Origin: Planktothrix sp. FACHB-1365
Lineage (GTDB): Bacteria; Cyanobacteriota; Cyanobacteriia; Cyanobacteriales; Microcoleaceae
DNA length: 34,220 bases
NCBI RefSeq assembly: GCF_014697575.1
Contig: NZ_JACJSC010000046.1
Coordinates: 1 to 34,220 of the forward strand
Direction of reading: 5' to 3'
The stretch's first letter is position 1. Each line of letters opens with the position of its first letter. The notes beneath the pieces are model-generated. The model saw nothing but the letters and a program-made list of their open reading frames with translations. It was not told the DNA's origin and ran no database searches. The position numbers and the translations under genes are program-made. This document shows positions 20,539 through 27,549 of the stretch, in pieces.

Positions 20539-20750
20539 AAATTGGTTAAACCATCCATCTCTGTTATCTCAAATTCCTGTTTAATTTTGTGAATTTCCGC
20601 TTGAATAGAGGGATCATTTGCCATCGCTTCTAGTTGTGTTGTTAAGTTAGAAACACTTATTTCTATTTCTTGATCTCCATAAATAGATTTTAATTGTTCT
20701 AAAAAGCTCTGATCAAGTTCACTAGCTTTTAAACGATAGGTAGTTAACAT
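20535..20750 (-). CDS. Cognate antitoxin of the MazF/PemK toxin
   Basis: A 71-residue acidic protein just upstream of, and overlapping, the MazF-type toxin gene. This is the normal antitoxin-first order. The C-terminal half (PSIQAEIHKIKQEFEITEMD) is a charged helix of the type that wraps the toxin. I do not see a confident DNA-binding fold in the N-terminus (MLTTYRLKASELDQSFLEQL), so the role rests mainly on size, charge and position. Similar small antitoxins accompany MazF-like toxins in cyanobacteria. The upstream promoter region contains a 27-codon ORF with a strong ribosome site. Confidence 0.85.
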   Translation of the reverse strand: MLTTYRLKASELDQSFLEQLKSIYGDQEIEISVSNLTTQLEAMANDPSIQAEIHKIKQEFEITEMDGLTNL

Positions 20751-20791
20751 TTTGATTTATTTTTTTCTTAAATGAATAATAACCGAGATTT

Positions 20792-20875
20792 TTAAGAAAA
20801 CCAGCTTCTGAAAAATGAAGACCCGAACGAAGAGCTTGCGAAAGCAGTAACTCCTGCAATTAGTTCATTTCTCAT
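20792..20875 (-). CDS. Possible 27-residue leader peptide upstream of the toxin-antitoxin operon
   Basis: An ATG at 20875 lies five bases after a perfect AAGGAGGT (20881-20888 on the plus strand), the strongest Shine-Dalgarno I noticed in the window. The frame runs 27 codons to a TAA at 20792-20794, and the antitoxin ATG follows 41 bases later. The peptide begins MRNELIAGVTAF and is rich in Ser and Phe. It is too short for homology calls. It could be a small protein, a regulatory leader or the stub of a lost gene. Confidence 0.5.
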   Translation of the reverse strand: MRNELIAGVTAFASSSFGSSFFRSWFS

Positions 20876-21111
20876 TGAAAACCTCCTTGTCTGGCTACCT
20901 AAAAAACAGATTACTCATCATTATACTCAGTATAAACACGAATTGGGTATAATCAACAACATAATTATTTCTTATTATTAGCCTTTGCAACATAAGACTT
21001 TTTTGTAAAAAACCGGTTTTTTCACAAGGTACCATCACTGAAAAGGGCGGGCGGGTTTATAACAGTTATCTGTAAATATCAGAATTGGTTACAGAACACG
21101 CCCTTGCATTT
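20876..21111. other. Intergenic region with promoter-side sequence of the TA operon and a palindrome
   Basis: It holds the Shine-Dalgarno of the 27-codon ORF at 20881-20888. A 16-base palindrome AAAAAACCGGTTTTTT lies at 21007-21022. The right copy of the 31-bp direct repeat is at 21054-21084. The palindrome lies downstream of the 152-residue gene on the minus strand, but with almost no loop it is a poor classical terminator. I see no further gene here. Confidence 0.6.
21054..21084 (+). repeat. 31-bp direct repeat flanking the MazEF module, right copy
   Basis: Same orientation as 20111-20141, with a single mismatch at 21081. It sits just downstream of the 152-residue gene and just outside the TA module. 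Confidence 0.9.
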
Positions 21112-21570
21112 TCAACTAGAAAAATTAGCCATTTCTAAGGATTGATCAAAGTCAGTTAACTTATAGTCTGGAGATAAAGCTTCTGCATCTATTAGTTCTT
21201 TGACTTTATCAAAAATCAAAACTTCTTCTTGTTGTTGATCAGTTAATTTATCATAAAAATAAGGATGGGAAAACCATTGCTCAAAGGCAACTTCTAACAA
21301 CCCATTGGGGTCAATTTTCAACCTCCAGTAGAGAGACATTCTGTTATCAACGACTTCAAATAACGGCGCAGGACTTCGCATCGGATAATATATATAGTTA
21401 TCCTCGCAGATATAGTACCAAACCAGTCCTTGCTTGATATAGAAGGCGTAAACAGTATAGTCTTTGCCAACTGTTAGGGGAAATTCCATTTCTTTTTTGT
21501 AACCTCGTCTGGGATTGAGGTAACTTTCAGGAAGATATGATCCAGTATTAGCAATACAACGAATTTTCAT
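21112..21570 (-). CDS. Hypothetical protein, 152 residues
   Basis: I do not recognise this family. The protein begins MKIRCIANTGSYLPESYL and has no signal peptide or membrane segment. It is rich in aromatic residues (VWYYICEDNYIYYPM). A region reading FPLTVGKDYTVYAFYIKQG suggests a beta-rich N-terminal half, and the C-terminus looks helical and acidic. The composition is that of a real cytoplasmic protein. It lies between two toxin-antitoxin modules in a repeat-rich island, so an accessory role such as an immunity protein is possible, but that is only context. A possible 37-codon ORF ends 12 bases before its start. Confidence 0.7.
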   Translation of the reverse strand: MKIRCIANTGSYLPESYLNPRRGYKKEMEFPLTVGKDYTVYAFYIKQGLVWYYICEDNYIYYPMRSPAPLFEVVDNRMSLYWRLKIDPNGLLEVAFEQWFSHPYFYDKLTDQQQEEVLIFDKVKELIDAEALSPDYKLTDFDQSLEMANFSS

Positions 21571-21581
21571 AATTAGAATCT

Positions 21582-21695
21582 CTACAAATTTTTAGGGGCT
21601 GTTTTGGGATATTGACGTTTGAACTTAAATTCAACATTTTGACGAGTTTGACTGTTACGAAACCAGTGAACTTGTACAGATGCTCCATTAATCAT
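21582..21695 (-). CDS. Possible small ORF or gene remnant, 37 residues
   Basis: ATG at 21695 to TAG at 21582-21584, ending 12 bases before the 152-residue gene on the same strand. The peptide (MINGASVQVHWFRNSQTRQN and so on) has a normal basic, soluble composition. There is no Shine-Dalgarno. The frame stays open upstream into hairpin repeat B. It may therefore be the surviving C-terminus of a gene cut by the repeat rather than an independent gene. Confidence 0.35.
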   Translation of the reverse strand: MINGASVQVHWFRNSQTRQNVEFKFKRQYPKTAPKNL

Positions 21696-21874
21696 AGAGT
21701 GTACAAGCAGAGAAACTGGGTTTTTGAACAAAACTATTAGGAAAACACCCAAAGCTTCAGAAAAAACCCAGTTTCTGGGAATAAATGTATGTTATTATGT
21801 TATAATATTATAATATTTACCATTATTTAATTCATTCAAAAATATTTAATCACTAAAGATTAGGGTCGATCAAA
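21696..21874. other. Intergenic region upstream of the MNT/HEPN pair
   Basis: It contains hairpin repeat B (21711-21776) followed by a very A/T-rich stretch (about 21785-21850), which probably holds the promoter of the nucleotidyltransferase gene. A weak TAGGG lies some ten bases before the ATG at 21875. Confidence 0.5.
21711..21776 (+). repeat. Interspersed hairpin repeat, copy B (with compensated base pair)
   Basis: The arms agaaactgggttttt (21711-21725) and aaaaacccagtttct (21762-21776) are perfectly complementary. Relative to copies A and C the fifth pair of the central block has changed from C-G to T-A on both arms, so the stem is kept. The loop sequence is nearly the same as in copy A. 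Confidence 0.92.
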
Positions 21875-22195
21875 ATGATTGAAAGCTCTAAAATTATGGA
21901 ACTCAGCCAAGCTATTGCCCATGAATTTGATCCAAATAAAATCATTTTATTCGGCTCTTATGCCTATGGAAACCCTCAAGATGATTCTGATGTTGATTTG
22001 CTAGTAATTTTGCCTTATGAAGGGAGTAGTTTTAAGAAAAGTTGGGAAATTTTAAATAAAATTAAGCCTAATTTTTCTATAGATTTGTTAGTTAGAACTC
22101 CTGTAGAGATCACGCAAAGACTGGCTTGGAATGATTTTTTTATTCGAGAAATTATCGAAAAAGGGAAGGTGATTTATGAATCCCCTAACCATTGA
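21875..22195 (+). CDS. MNT-type minimal nucleotidyltransferase (antitoxin of MNT/HEPN pair)
   Basis: A 106-residue protein with the pol-beta-fold nucleotidyltransferase signature. GS is at residues 27-28 (LFGSYAYG), the metal-binding pair is Asp39 and Asp41 (DDSDVDLLVI), and a third acidic residue is Asp70 in FSIDLLVRT. In MNT/HEPN toxin-antitoxin systems the MNT protein neutralises its HEPN partner, in characterised cases by adding AMP units to it. All residues needed for catalysis appear to be present. The HEPN gene overlaps its 3' end by 20 bases, and this order (antitoxin first) is common. Confidence 0.92.
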   Translation: MIESSKIMELSQAIAHEFDPNKIILFGSYAYGNPQDDSDVDLLVILPYEGSSFKKSWEILNKIKPNFSIDLLVRTPVEITQRLAWNDFFIREIIEKGKVIYESPNH

Positions 22196-22562
22196 ATGGG
22201 TTGATAAAGCAGAGGGGGATTTTACTACAGCTTTAAGGGAATTACGAGCCAGAAAATCTCCTAACTATGATGCAGCCTGTTTTCATGCTCAACAGTGTGT
22301 TGAGAAATATCTGAAAGCCCGTTTACAAGAAGCAGGTATTATTTTTACAAAAACCCATAATTTGACTGTTTTATTAGATTTACTTTTACCTGTAGAACCG
22401 GGTTATGATAGTTTTCGTCTCAAACTTTTAGCTTTAACTTTGTTTGCAGTTGCTTATCGTTATCCGGGTGCTTCTGCTGGTAAAGATACAGCCCGTGAAG
22501 CTTTAGATTTTTGTAAGGAAATTCGGCAAGAAGTTCGGTTAAGTTTGGGTTTAAATCCTTAA
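22176..22562 (+). CDS. HEPN-domain protein (putative toxin of MNT/HEPN pair)
   Basis: A 128-residue all-helical HEPN protein. Family signatures are CFHAQQCVEKYLKARLQE near residues 35-52, the KTHNLTVLL turn near 59-67, and FAVAYRYPGAS near 91-101. HEPN toxins usually cut RNA through an R-x4-6-H motif. I cannot find that motif, as no Arg is followed by His at that spacing. This may be a member with a different or lost activity. It overlaps the nucleotidyltransferase gene by 20 bases and has AAGGTG six bases before its ATG, so the two are co-translated. Hairpin repeat C follows its stop. Confidence 0.9.
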   Translation: MNPLTIEWVDKAEGDFTTALRELRARKSPNYDAACFHAQQCVEKYLKARLQEAGIIFTKTHNLTVLLDLLLPVEPGYDSFRLKLLALTLFAVAYRYPGASAGKDTAREALDFCKEIRQEVRLSLGLNP

Positions 22563-22578
22563 AACAGCGCTCTTGATT

Positions 22579-22643
22579 AGAAACCGGGTTTTTCCTGAAG
22601 CTTCAAGTGTTTTCCCATAGTTTTGTTCAAAAACCCGGTTTCT
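22579..22643 (-). repeat. Interspersed hairpin repeat, copy C (inverted orientation)
   Basis: The 15-base arms agaaaccgggttttt (22579-22593) and aaaaacccggtttct (22629-22643) are perfect complements. The loop is the reverse complement of the loops of copies A and B, so the element is inverted. It lies between the convergent HEPN and glycosyl-hydrolase-like genes and could act as a bidirectional transcription end. Confidence 0.92.
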
Positions 22644-22721
22644 GGAGGCGATCGTAAAAGGTCAAAAGTACCCCAATAAAAATCATTCAAGACATTATAT
22701 TGATCGCAAAATTAAGAGATG

Positions 22722-23975
22722 TTAGGACGTTAATCTCACCTTGGGACGGTTAACAGTATTGGGAAACAATTGATAAAGTTGAGTTTGACGATCTTGTTGT
22801 GATTCTTCTGACCAATTCCATAAACTTTCATAGAAAAAGAAAGACACCCCAGCAAAGTTTCGGCGACGAATTTCGGTGATTTGTTGTTTGATGATTTTCA
22901 TTGAAGTTGAACGATTTTTTAATCCGCTTAAAATTCCAATTGCAACGGGAATATGATCTTTTGCTAAGGTCACTTCTGAACGGTCTAACTCTGTAATAAA
23001 TCGATTCAAATCAGAACGATAAATTTGTAAAACCAGTTCTTCTATCCATCCTTTTCGTTCCCAGGTAAACCAATCTTGTAAATAGGCGGGTAAGGCAAAA
23101 TGTAGAGGATTAGGAGATAAGGAAACAATACAATTAGGTTTAATAGATTTAATGGTTTCAAAGGTTCTTTTCATCAATTGATTGATTTTATCAGCCCGCC
23201 ATCGTACCCAATAGGTTTCATAGAAATCGGAAGAGGGGGATTGTCCATTATGTTCCTGTTGATATAATTTCACGGTATAATCATCATAGCCAAATTCCGC
23301 AGGTAAGCCAAAATGATCATCAAATTGAATCCCATCAATCTTATAATTTTTAACAATTTCTGTGATCAGTTGTAGAATAAAGTTTTGAACGTCTGGGTGA
23401 AAAGGATTTAACCAAACTCGTTCTTCAACGCCTTCTTTTTTAATGGTACTGCCATCTTTTCGCTGGGTGATCCAATCTGGATGTTTTTTGACTAATTCAG
23501 AATTTGCAGAGGTCATTAACCCAAATTCAAACCAAGGAATTACGGTAAAACCTTGTTGATGTCCTTGAGTTACAATTTCCTGCAACATATTTCTATTTTT
23601 TAATCCAGGATGAGGATCAATAGAAACTCCAAATTCTCGTTGAGTTACCGCACTGGGATACAGGGTATAACCCCCTTGCCAAACCGTCGGATACAGGGTA
23701 TTAAAATTGATGGATTTTAACCGTTTTAATCCAGAGGTTAAAGCTTTAGGAGAATATAAAATATCGCTATCAACATTCGTTAACCAAACGCCTCGAATTT
23801 CTGAGGAAGGAGGTAAACTTTGACCCCAAGAAGGGTGAAAATTAATGACTAATAAAATAGCGATCGCTAAACTCAAAAAAATATAAATACTATTTATTTT
23901 TAAATTTAAAAAAGATAGAATAAAATATTTGTTATTTTTAAAAAGCAAGTAGAAATCGTTAAACTTTAATTTCAT
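22722..23975 (-). CDS. Membrane-anchored family 10-like glycosyl hydrolase (GHL10 / DUF187 type)
   Basis: A 417-residue protein with an N-terminal hydrophobic segment at ~29-46 (SIYIFLSLAIAILLVI), which is a signal or anchor for export. The remaining residues match the glycosyl-hydrolase-like 10 family: the start EIRGVWLTNVDSDILYSP, then FNTLYPTVWQGGYTLYPS, IPWFEFGLM, and YKIDGIQFDDHFGLP with the acidic pair expected at the active site of a TIM barrel. The family is thought to act on cell-wall or surface glycans, but few members are characterised, so the substrate is unknown. Its start is divergent from the second RTX gene, with ~200 bp between them that probably hold both promoters. Confidence 0.9.
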   Translation of the reverse strand: MKLKFNDFYLLFKNNKYFILSFLNLKINSIYIFLSLAIAILLVINFHPSWGQSLPPSSEIRGVWLTNVDSDILYSPKALTSGLKRLKSINFNTLYPTVWQGGYTLYPSAVTQREFGVSIDPHPGLKNRNMLQEIVTQGHQQGFTVIPWFEFGLMTSANSELVKKHPDWITQRKDGSTIKKEGVEERVWLNPFHPDVQNFILQLITEIVKNYKIDGIQFDDHFGLPAEFGYDDYTVKLYQQEHNGQSPSSDFYETYWVRWRADKINQLMKRTFETIKSIKPNCIVSLSPNPLHFALPAYLQDWFTWERKGWIEELVLQIYRSDLNRFITELDRSEVTLAKDHIPVAIGILSGLKNRSTSMKIIKQQITEIRRRNFAGVSFFFYESLWNWSEESQQDRQTQLYQLFPNTVNRPKVRLTS

Positions 23976-24182
23976 GGAATTTAGTTAAATTAAGGTATAA
24001 TGTTTTCTGTCTCAACCTAATATTTAAACGATTCAGTTGAGATCATTAGAGATAATTTACATTAAAAGTCTCAGATTCAGGGAGGGAGGATAATTGAAAA
24101 TTTAGAAAAAAATTTACAAGAAGTTAAGGTTATACGATATAAATGATCCAGTTAATCTTAACTGACAACTGAGGTCAATTTT

Positions 24183-25667
24183 ATGAACGAATTCCAAGCT
24201 CACCGGATTCGAGAAAATAATAGCACAAATATTGTATTTAACTTGTTTAACACTAATCCTTCCTTTTATAATCAACCTGAAATTGCTATTACATTCAACC
24301 CTGACCAACAAATTCTCTCTTCCCTTCCCCAAGGTAGGGAGGCTGAAACGACTACTACCAACGCCTCTCTATTGTCTACTCAGTTTCTTCCCAGGGGGTT
24401 AGAAACAATTGTTGAACCTCCTACTCCCGTCATTCCCCAACCTCAGCCTCCTGTAACCCCTCCTATTCCGACTCTTCCTCCATCTCCTTCCCCCCCCCCC
24501 ACAACTCCCACCCCGACAACTCCCACACCAACCACTCCTACCCCCACAACTCCCACACCAACCACTCCTACCCCCACAACTCCCCCCACACCAACCACTC
24601 CCCCCACACCAACCACTCCTACACCGACAACGCCAACCCCAACCACTCCCCCCACACCGACCCCGATAACAGCACCTCTGGTTCAAGGAAGTGAGGGGAA
24701 TGATAATCTATTAGGAACTGAGAGACAAGATTTGGTAGCAGGTTTAGGCGGAGATGACACTATTTTAGGATTTGCTGGGGATGACTCCCTCAATGGCAAT
24801 AGTGGCAATGATATTATCTATGGCGGTCAAAATAACGATACCCTGGTTGGAGAAGGGGGGAATGACCTGTTACAAGGAAATAAAGGCGATGATTTTATTA
24901 ATGCTGACGCTGATAACGATACGGTTTATGGGGGGATTAATAATGACACTCTCTTGGGTGAGGATGGTCGAGATCTGATTTTTGGCGATAACGGGGATGA
25001 TAGTATTGATGGGGGACTTCGCAGCGATACCCTCTATGGCGGACAAGATAACGACACCATCGCGGCGGGAGATGATGATGATGTCGCCTATGGGGGTCAG
25101 GGTCAAGACTCCCTTGAAGGGGGTAAAGGCAATGATTGGCTCCAGGGAGATCAGCAAAATGATATTGTCGCTGGTTCCAGAGGAAATGATTGTCTTTATG
25201 GGGGTCAAGGGGATGATACCCTAATCGGAGGAACCGAGAATGACTTCCTCAGTGGGGATAAAGACAATGATATTTTAATCGGCGTTGACCCCAGTTCTCA
25301 ACCTGCTGGATTTGTTGAAATTGATACCTTGAGTGGGGGAATTGGAAATGATACCTTTGTTTTAGGGGATGCCACTCAAACCTATTATGTCAATGGGGGT
25401 GGTAGTGAAATCGGGTTTGTGGATTATGCACTGATCCTTAATTTTAATCCCCAGGAAGATGTATTGCTCTTAGGCCCTGGTAATTATTTAGCCGCAGGTT
25501 CCCCGGAAAATTTACCCCAAGGAACTGCGATCTATTTATTAACCGGAGAAGAAACAGAATTAATTGCCATTCTCGATGGTGTCACTGATTTTAAATTTGA
25601 TGCCAATATTGGTCAACCGGGTAGTCCGATTCAATTTGCAGGGGGAAGTACAGAAACCACAACATAA
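24183..25667 (+). CDS. RTX calcium-binding repeat protein with Pro-Thr linker
   Basis: A 494-residue protein, probably exported by type I secretion. The N-terminus to ~80 (from MNEFQAHRIRENNST) matches nothing I know and has no signal peptide. Residues ~80-160 are a proline/threonine linker (PTTPTP units). Residues ~163-400 are RTX nonapeptides (GGxGNDxLxG type, for example YGGQGDDTLIGG), which fold on calcium outside the cell. The last ~90 residues (NFNPQEDVLLLGPGNYLAAG onward) resemble the C-terminal domain found after RTX repeats in cyanobacterial proteins. The layout repeats the linker-plus-RTX end of the giant gene, so the two are probably paralogous there. The start is supported by GAGGT seven bases before the ATG. 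An 11-base C run lies inside the linker. Confidence 0.92.
   Translation: MNEFQAHRIRENNSTNIVFNLFNTNPSFYNQPEIAITFNPDQQILSSLPQGREAETTTTNASLLSTQFLPRGLETIVEPPTPVIPQPQPPVTPPIPTLPPSPSPPPTTPTPTTPTPTTPTPTTPTPTTPTPTTPPTPTTPPTPTTPTPTTPTPTTPPTPTPITAPLVQGSEGNDNLLGTERQDLVAGLGGDDTILGFAGDDSLNGNSGNDIIYGGQNNDTLVGEGGNDLLQGNKGDDFINADADNDTVYGGINNDTLLGEDGRDLIFGDNGDDSIDGGLRSDTLYGGQDNDTIAAGDDDDVAYGGQGQDSLEGGKGNDWLQGDQQNDIVAGSRGNDCLYGGQGDDTLIGGTENDFLSGDKDNDILIGVDPSSQPAGFVEIDTLSGGIGNDTFVLGDATQTYYVNGGGSEIGFVDYALILNFNPQEDVLLLGPGNYLAAGSPENLPQGTAIYLLTGEETELIAILDGVTDFKFDANIGQPGSPIQFAGGSTETTT
24490..24500 (+). repeat. Poly-C tract (C11) in the second RTX gene
   Basis: Eleven consecutive C bases fall within the proline codons before the PTTPTP linker. 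A length change of one base would shift the frame ahead of the whole RTX domain. The present length keeps the frame open. Confidence 0.9.
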
Positions 25668-25762
25668 ACATCAACAACTGCTTTTAAATTAGGGAATAGG
25701 ATCTACGAATTAACAAATAACTTTTCTTCCTGTTCCCTGTTCGTTGCTATCACCTTGAAACT

Positions 25763-26677
25763 ATGCCCGAAAATACTGCGTTTCTTTATCCTTTTATTCA
25801 AAATAAAAAATGGGGATATATTAACCAAGCCGGACAAGTCGTAATTGAGCCGCAATTTGAATCAACATTAGGATTTTCGGAAGGACTAGCCCCCGTTAAA
25901 ATTAAATCTCAAAAAGGTTATATTGATTTAAAGGGAAATCTAGTGATTCCGGCTAAGTTTGATGTGGCTTGGGGTTTTTCCGAAGGACTGGCGGCGGTTA
26001 AAATTAATGATAAATGGGGATATATTGATAAAACGGGAAAATTTATGATTCCCCCTCAGTTTAACTTTGCTTGGAGTTTTTCGTCTCAACTCGCTGCGGT
26101 GCAAAAAGATAAAAAGATGGGCTATATTAACCATCAAGGAGAATGGGTAATTTCCCCTCAATTTGATAATACCTCGGAATTTAAAGAAGGATTAGCCGCT
26201 ATTAACTTGCAAGGAAAAGTTGGTTATATTAATACAATGGGAAATATAGTAATTTCCCCTCAATTTGATTTAAGTTGGCGGTTTTCTGAAGGATTAGCGA
26301 TGGTTTTAGTTAAAGATAAAATGGGATATATTGATAAAACGGGAAATATAGTAATTCCTCCAGAATTTGATTATGGGTGGGATTTTTCCCAAGGGTTAGC
26401 GGTAGCCAGAAACGGCAGAAAATGGGGTTATATTAATCATCAGGGAAATTTTGAGATTGCTTTACAATATGAAGAAACTGCTAATTTTTCCGAAGGGTTA
26501 GCAGCCGTGAAAATTAAACAAAAATGGGGTTATATTAATCAAAAAGCGGTGATAAAAATACCCCTTCAGTTTGATAGTGCCAATGAATTTAAACAGGAAT
26601 TAGCAGCCGTTAGAATTAAAGATGAATGGGGGTATATTAATTCAGCAGGTGCATGGGTTTGGCAACCTACAAAATAA
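25763..26677 (+). CDS. WG-repeat protein
   Basis: A 304-residue protein made almost wholly of WG repeats: eight full copies plus a ninth partial one, each ~35 residues. The repeating core reads KWGYIDKTGKFMIPPQF, followed by FSEGLAAVKI. WG (KWG) repeats are thought to form a beta-propeller-like or elongated binding scaffold, and no enzyme activity is known. There is no signal peptide or membrane segment. The ATG at 25763 has no clear Shine-Dalgarno. It follows the RTX gene by 95 bp on the same strand, with a TGTTCCCTG repeat between them, so it may be expressed separately. Confidence 0.92.
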   Translation: MPENTAFLYPFIQNKKWGYINQAGQVVIEPQFESTLGFSEGLAPVKIKSQKGYIDLKGNLVIPAKFDVAWGFSEGLAAVKINDKWGYIDKTGKFMIPPQFNFAWSFSSQLAAVQKDKKMGYINHQGEWVISPQFDNTSEFKEGLAAINLQGKVGYINTMGNIVISPQFDLSWRFSEGLAMVLVKDKMGYIDKTGNIVIPPEFDYGWDFSQGLAVARNGRKWGYINHQGNFEIALQYEETANFSEGLAAVKIKQKWGYINQKAVIKIPLQFDSANEFKQELAAVRIKDEWGYINSAGAWVWQPTK

Positions 26678-26734
26678 ATTGTTAATTTTAGTTGAATTGT
26701 TCAAATAATTACGCATTGAGAATTAATAAATAAT

Positions 26735-27345
26735 GTTTCAGTCCCGCCATAGGATTCTATTAGTTGAAAGCCTCTATGTAGTAAGCCCTTCAGGGCTTTC
26801 ATTTAGCAGTTAGTAGAAAGTTAAAAACAATAATTGTATGATCAGGCAATCGACTCGTTTCAGTCCCGCAAGCGGGATTCTATTAGTAGAAAGGAATGGA
26901 TATTAGGCAGAATTATTGGACGGTTAGCAGGTTTCAGTCCCGCAAGCGGGATTCTATTAGTAGAAAGGATTGCTTCGGGATTGGGAGATTAAAAGAAAAG
27001 AGTTGTTTCAGTCCCGCAAGCGGGATTCTATTAGTAGAAAGATGGCAGAATTTAATCCATCCACTCAATATGCGCTAGAAATGTTTCAGTCCCGCAAGCG
27101 GGATTCTATTAGTAGAAAGAAGCCAGTTTTTTTAGGTTCTCGCGCTGTTCCTGTGTTTCAGTCCCGCAAGCGGGATTCTATTAGTAGAAAGCCTTAGCCA
27201 ATAATTTCAAGCTGGCAATATCAACGGGCTGTTTCAGTCCCGCAAGCGGGATTCTATTAGTAGAAAGCAGCAACGATAAAAGCAATCGCTTGGATTATGT
27301 TAGTTTACGTTTCAGTCCCGCAAGCGGGATTCTATTAGTAGAAAG
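26735..27345 (-). CRISPR. CRISPR array: seven identical 37-bp repeats plus two decayed units
   Basis: Identical 37-bp repeats start at 26857, 26931, 27005, 27083, 27155, 27231 and 27309. They contain the hairpin TCCCGCAAGCGGGA. Spacers between them are 37, 37, 41, 35, 39 and 41 bases, all different. At the left end a 36-bp variant (26735-26770) has CATA in place of AAGCG and one changed base near its end. A further remnant ends in ttagtagaaag at 26820 and is followed by a 36-base spacer. Read on the minus strand the repeat ends in ACTGAAAC, the usual 8-nt crRNA handle of type I/III systems. Repeat decay lies at the left, so both signs put the leader at the right (27346 onward). No cas gene is in the window. 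Confidence 0.97.
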
Positions 27346-27497
27346 ACTGCCCCCTGAAACTGGGACAGAGTAGGCATTCTGAAGCCACTTTTCGTGAACC
27401 TCATTTTTTGCCTCATTTCAGCCTTCATTATTGCAACAGATTAGCAATAACTAACCGAACTCAAAAGTAAAAACTATTGAATTGTCGAGGTTCTGGC

Positions 27498-27548
27498 GTT
27501 TTTCGTGAATCCCCCCAGGTTTTCGCTCCCGCTTCGATTCACGAAAAC
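27498..27548 (-). promoter_or_regulatory. Inverted repeat in the CRISPR leader (hairpin or operator)
   Basis: TTTTCGTGAATC (about 27500-27511) and GATTCACGAAAAC (27536-27548) are inverted complements of at least 12 bases with ~24 bases between. On the minus strand this falls at the predicted start of the leader transcript. It could form a 5' hairpin or be a protein-binding site. TTTTCGTGAA recurs once more near 27387. Confidence 0.7.
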
Positions 27549-27549
27549 T

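Noticed and set aside
21007-21022. AAAAAACCGGTTTTTT palindrome as an intrinsic terminator
   Set aside because: It has almost no loop and only four G/C bases in the stem. It is kept only as a note in the intergenic entry.
24399-25208. Minus-strand frames opposite the second RTX gene
   Set aside because: They are reflections of the Pro/Thr linker and RTX repeats (Gly/Val-rich or Ile-rich strings).
26896-27197. Open frames running along the CRISPR array
   Set aside because: They are translations of the repeat itself (FQSRKRDSISRK at each unit) and end with the array.
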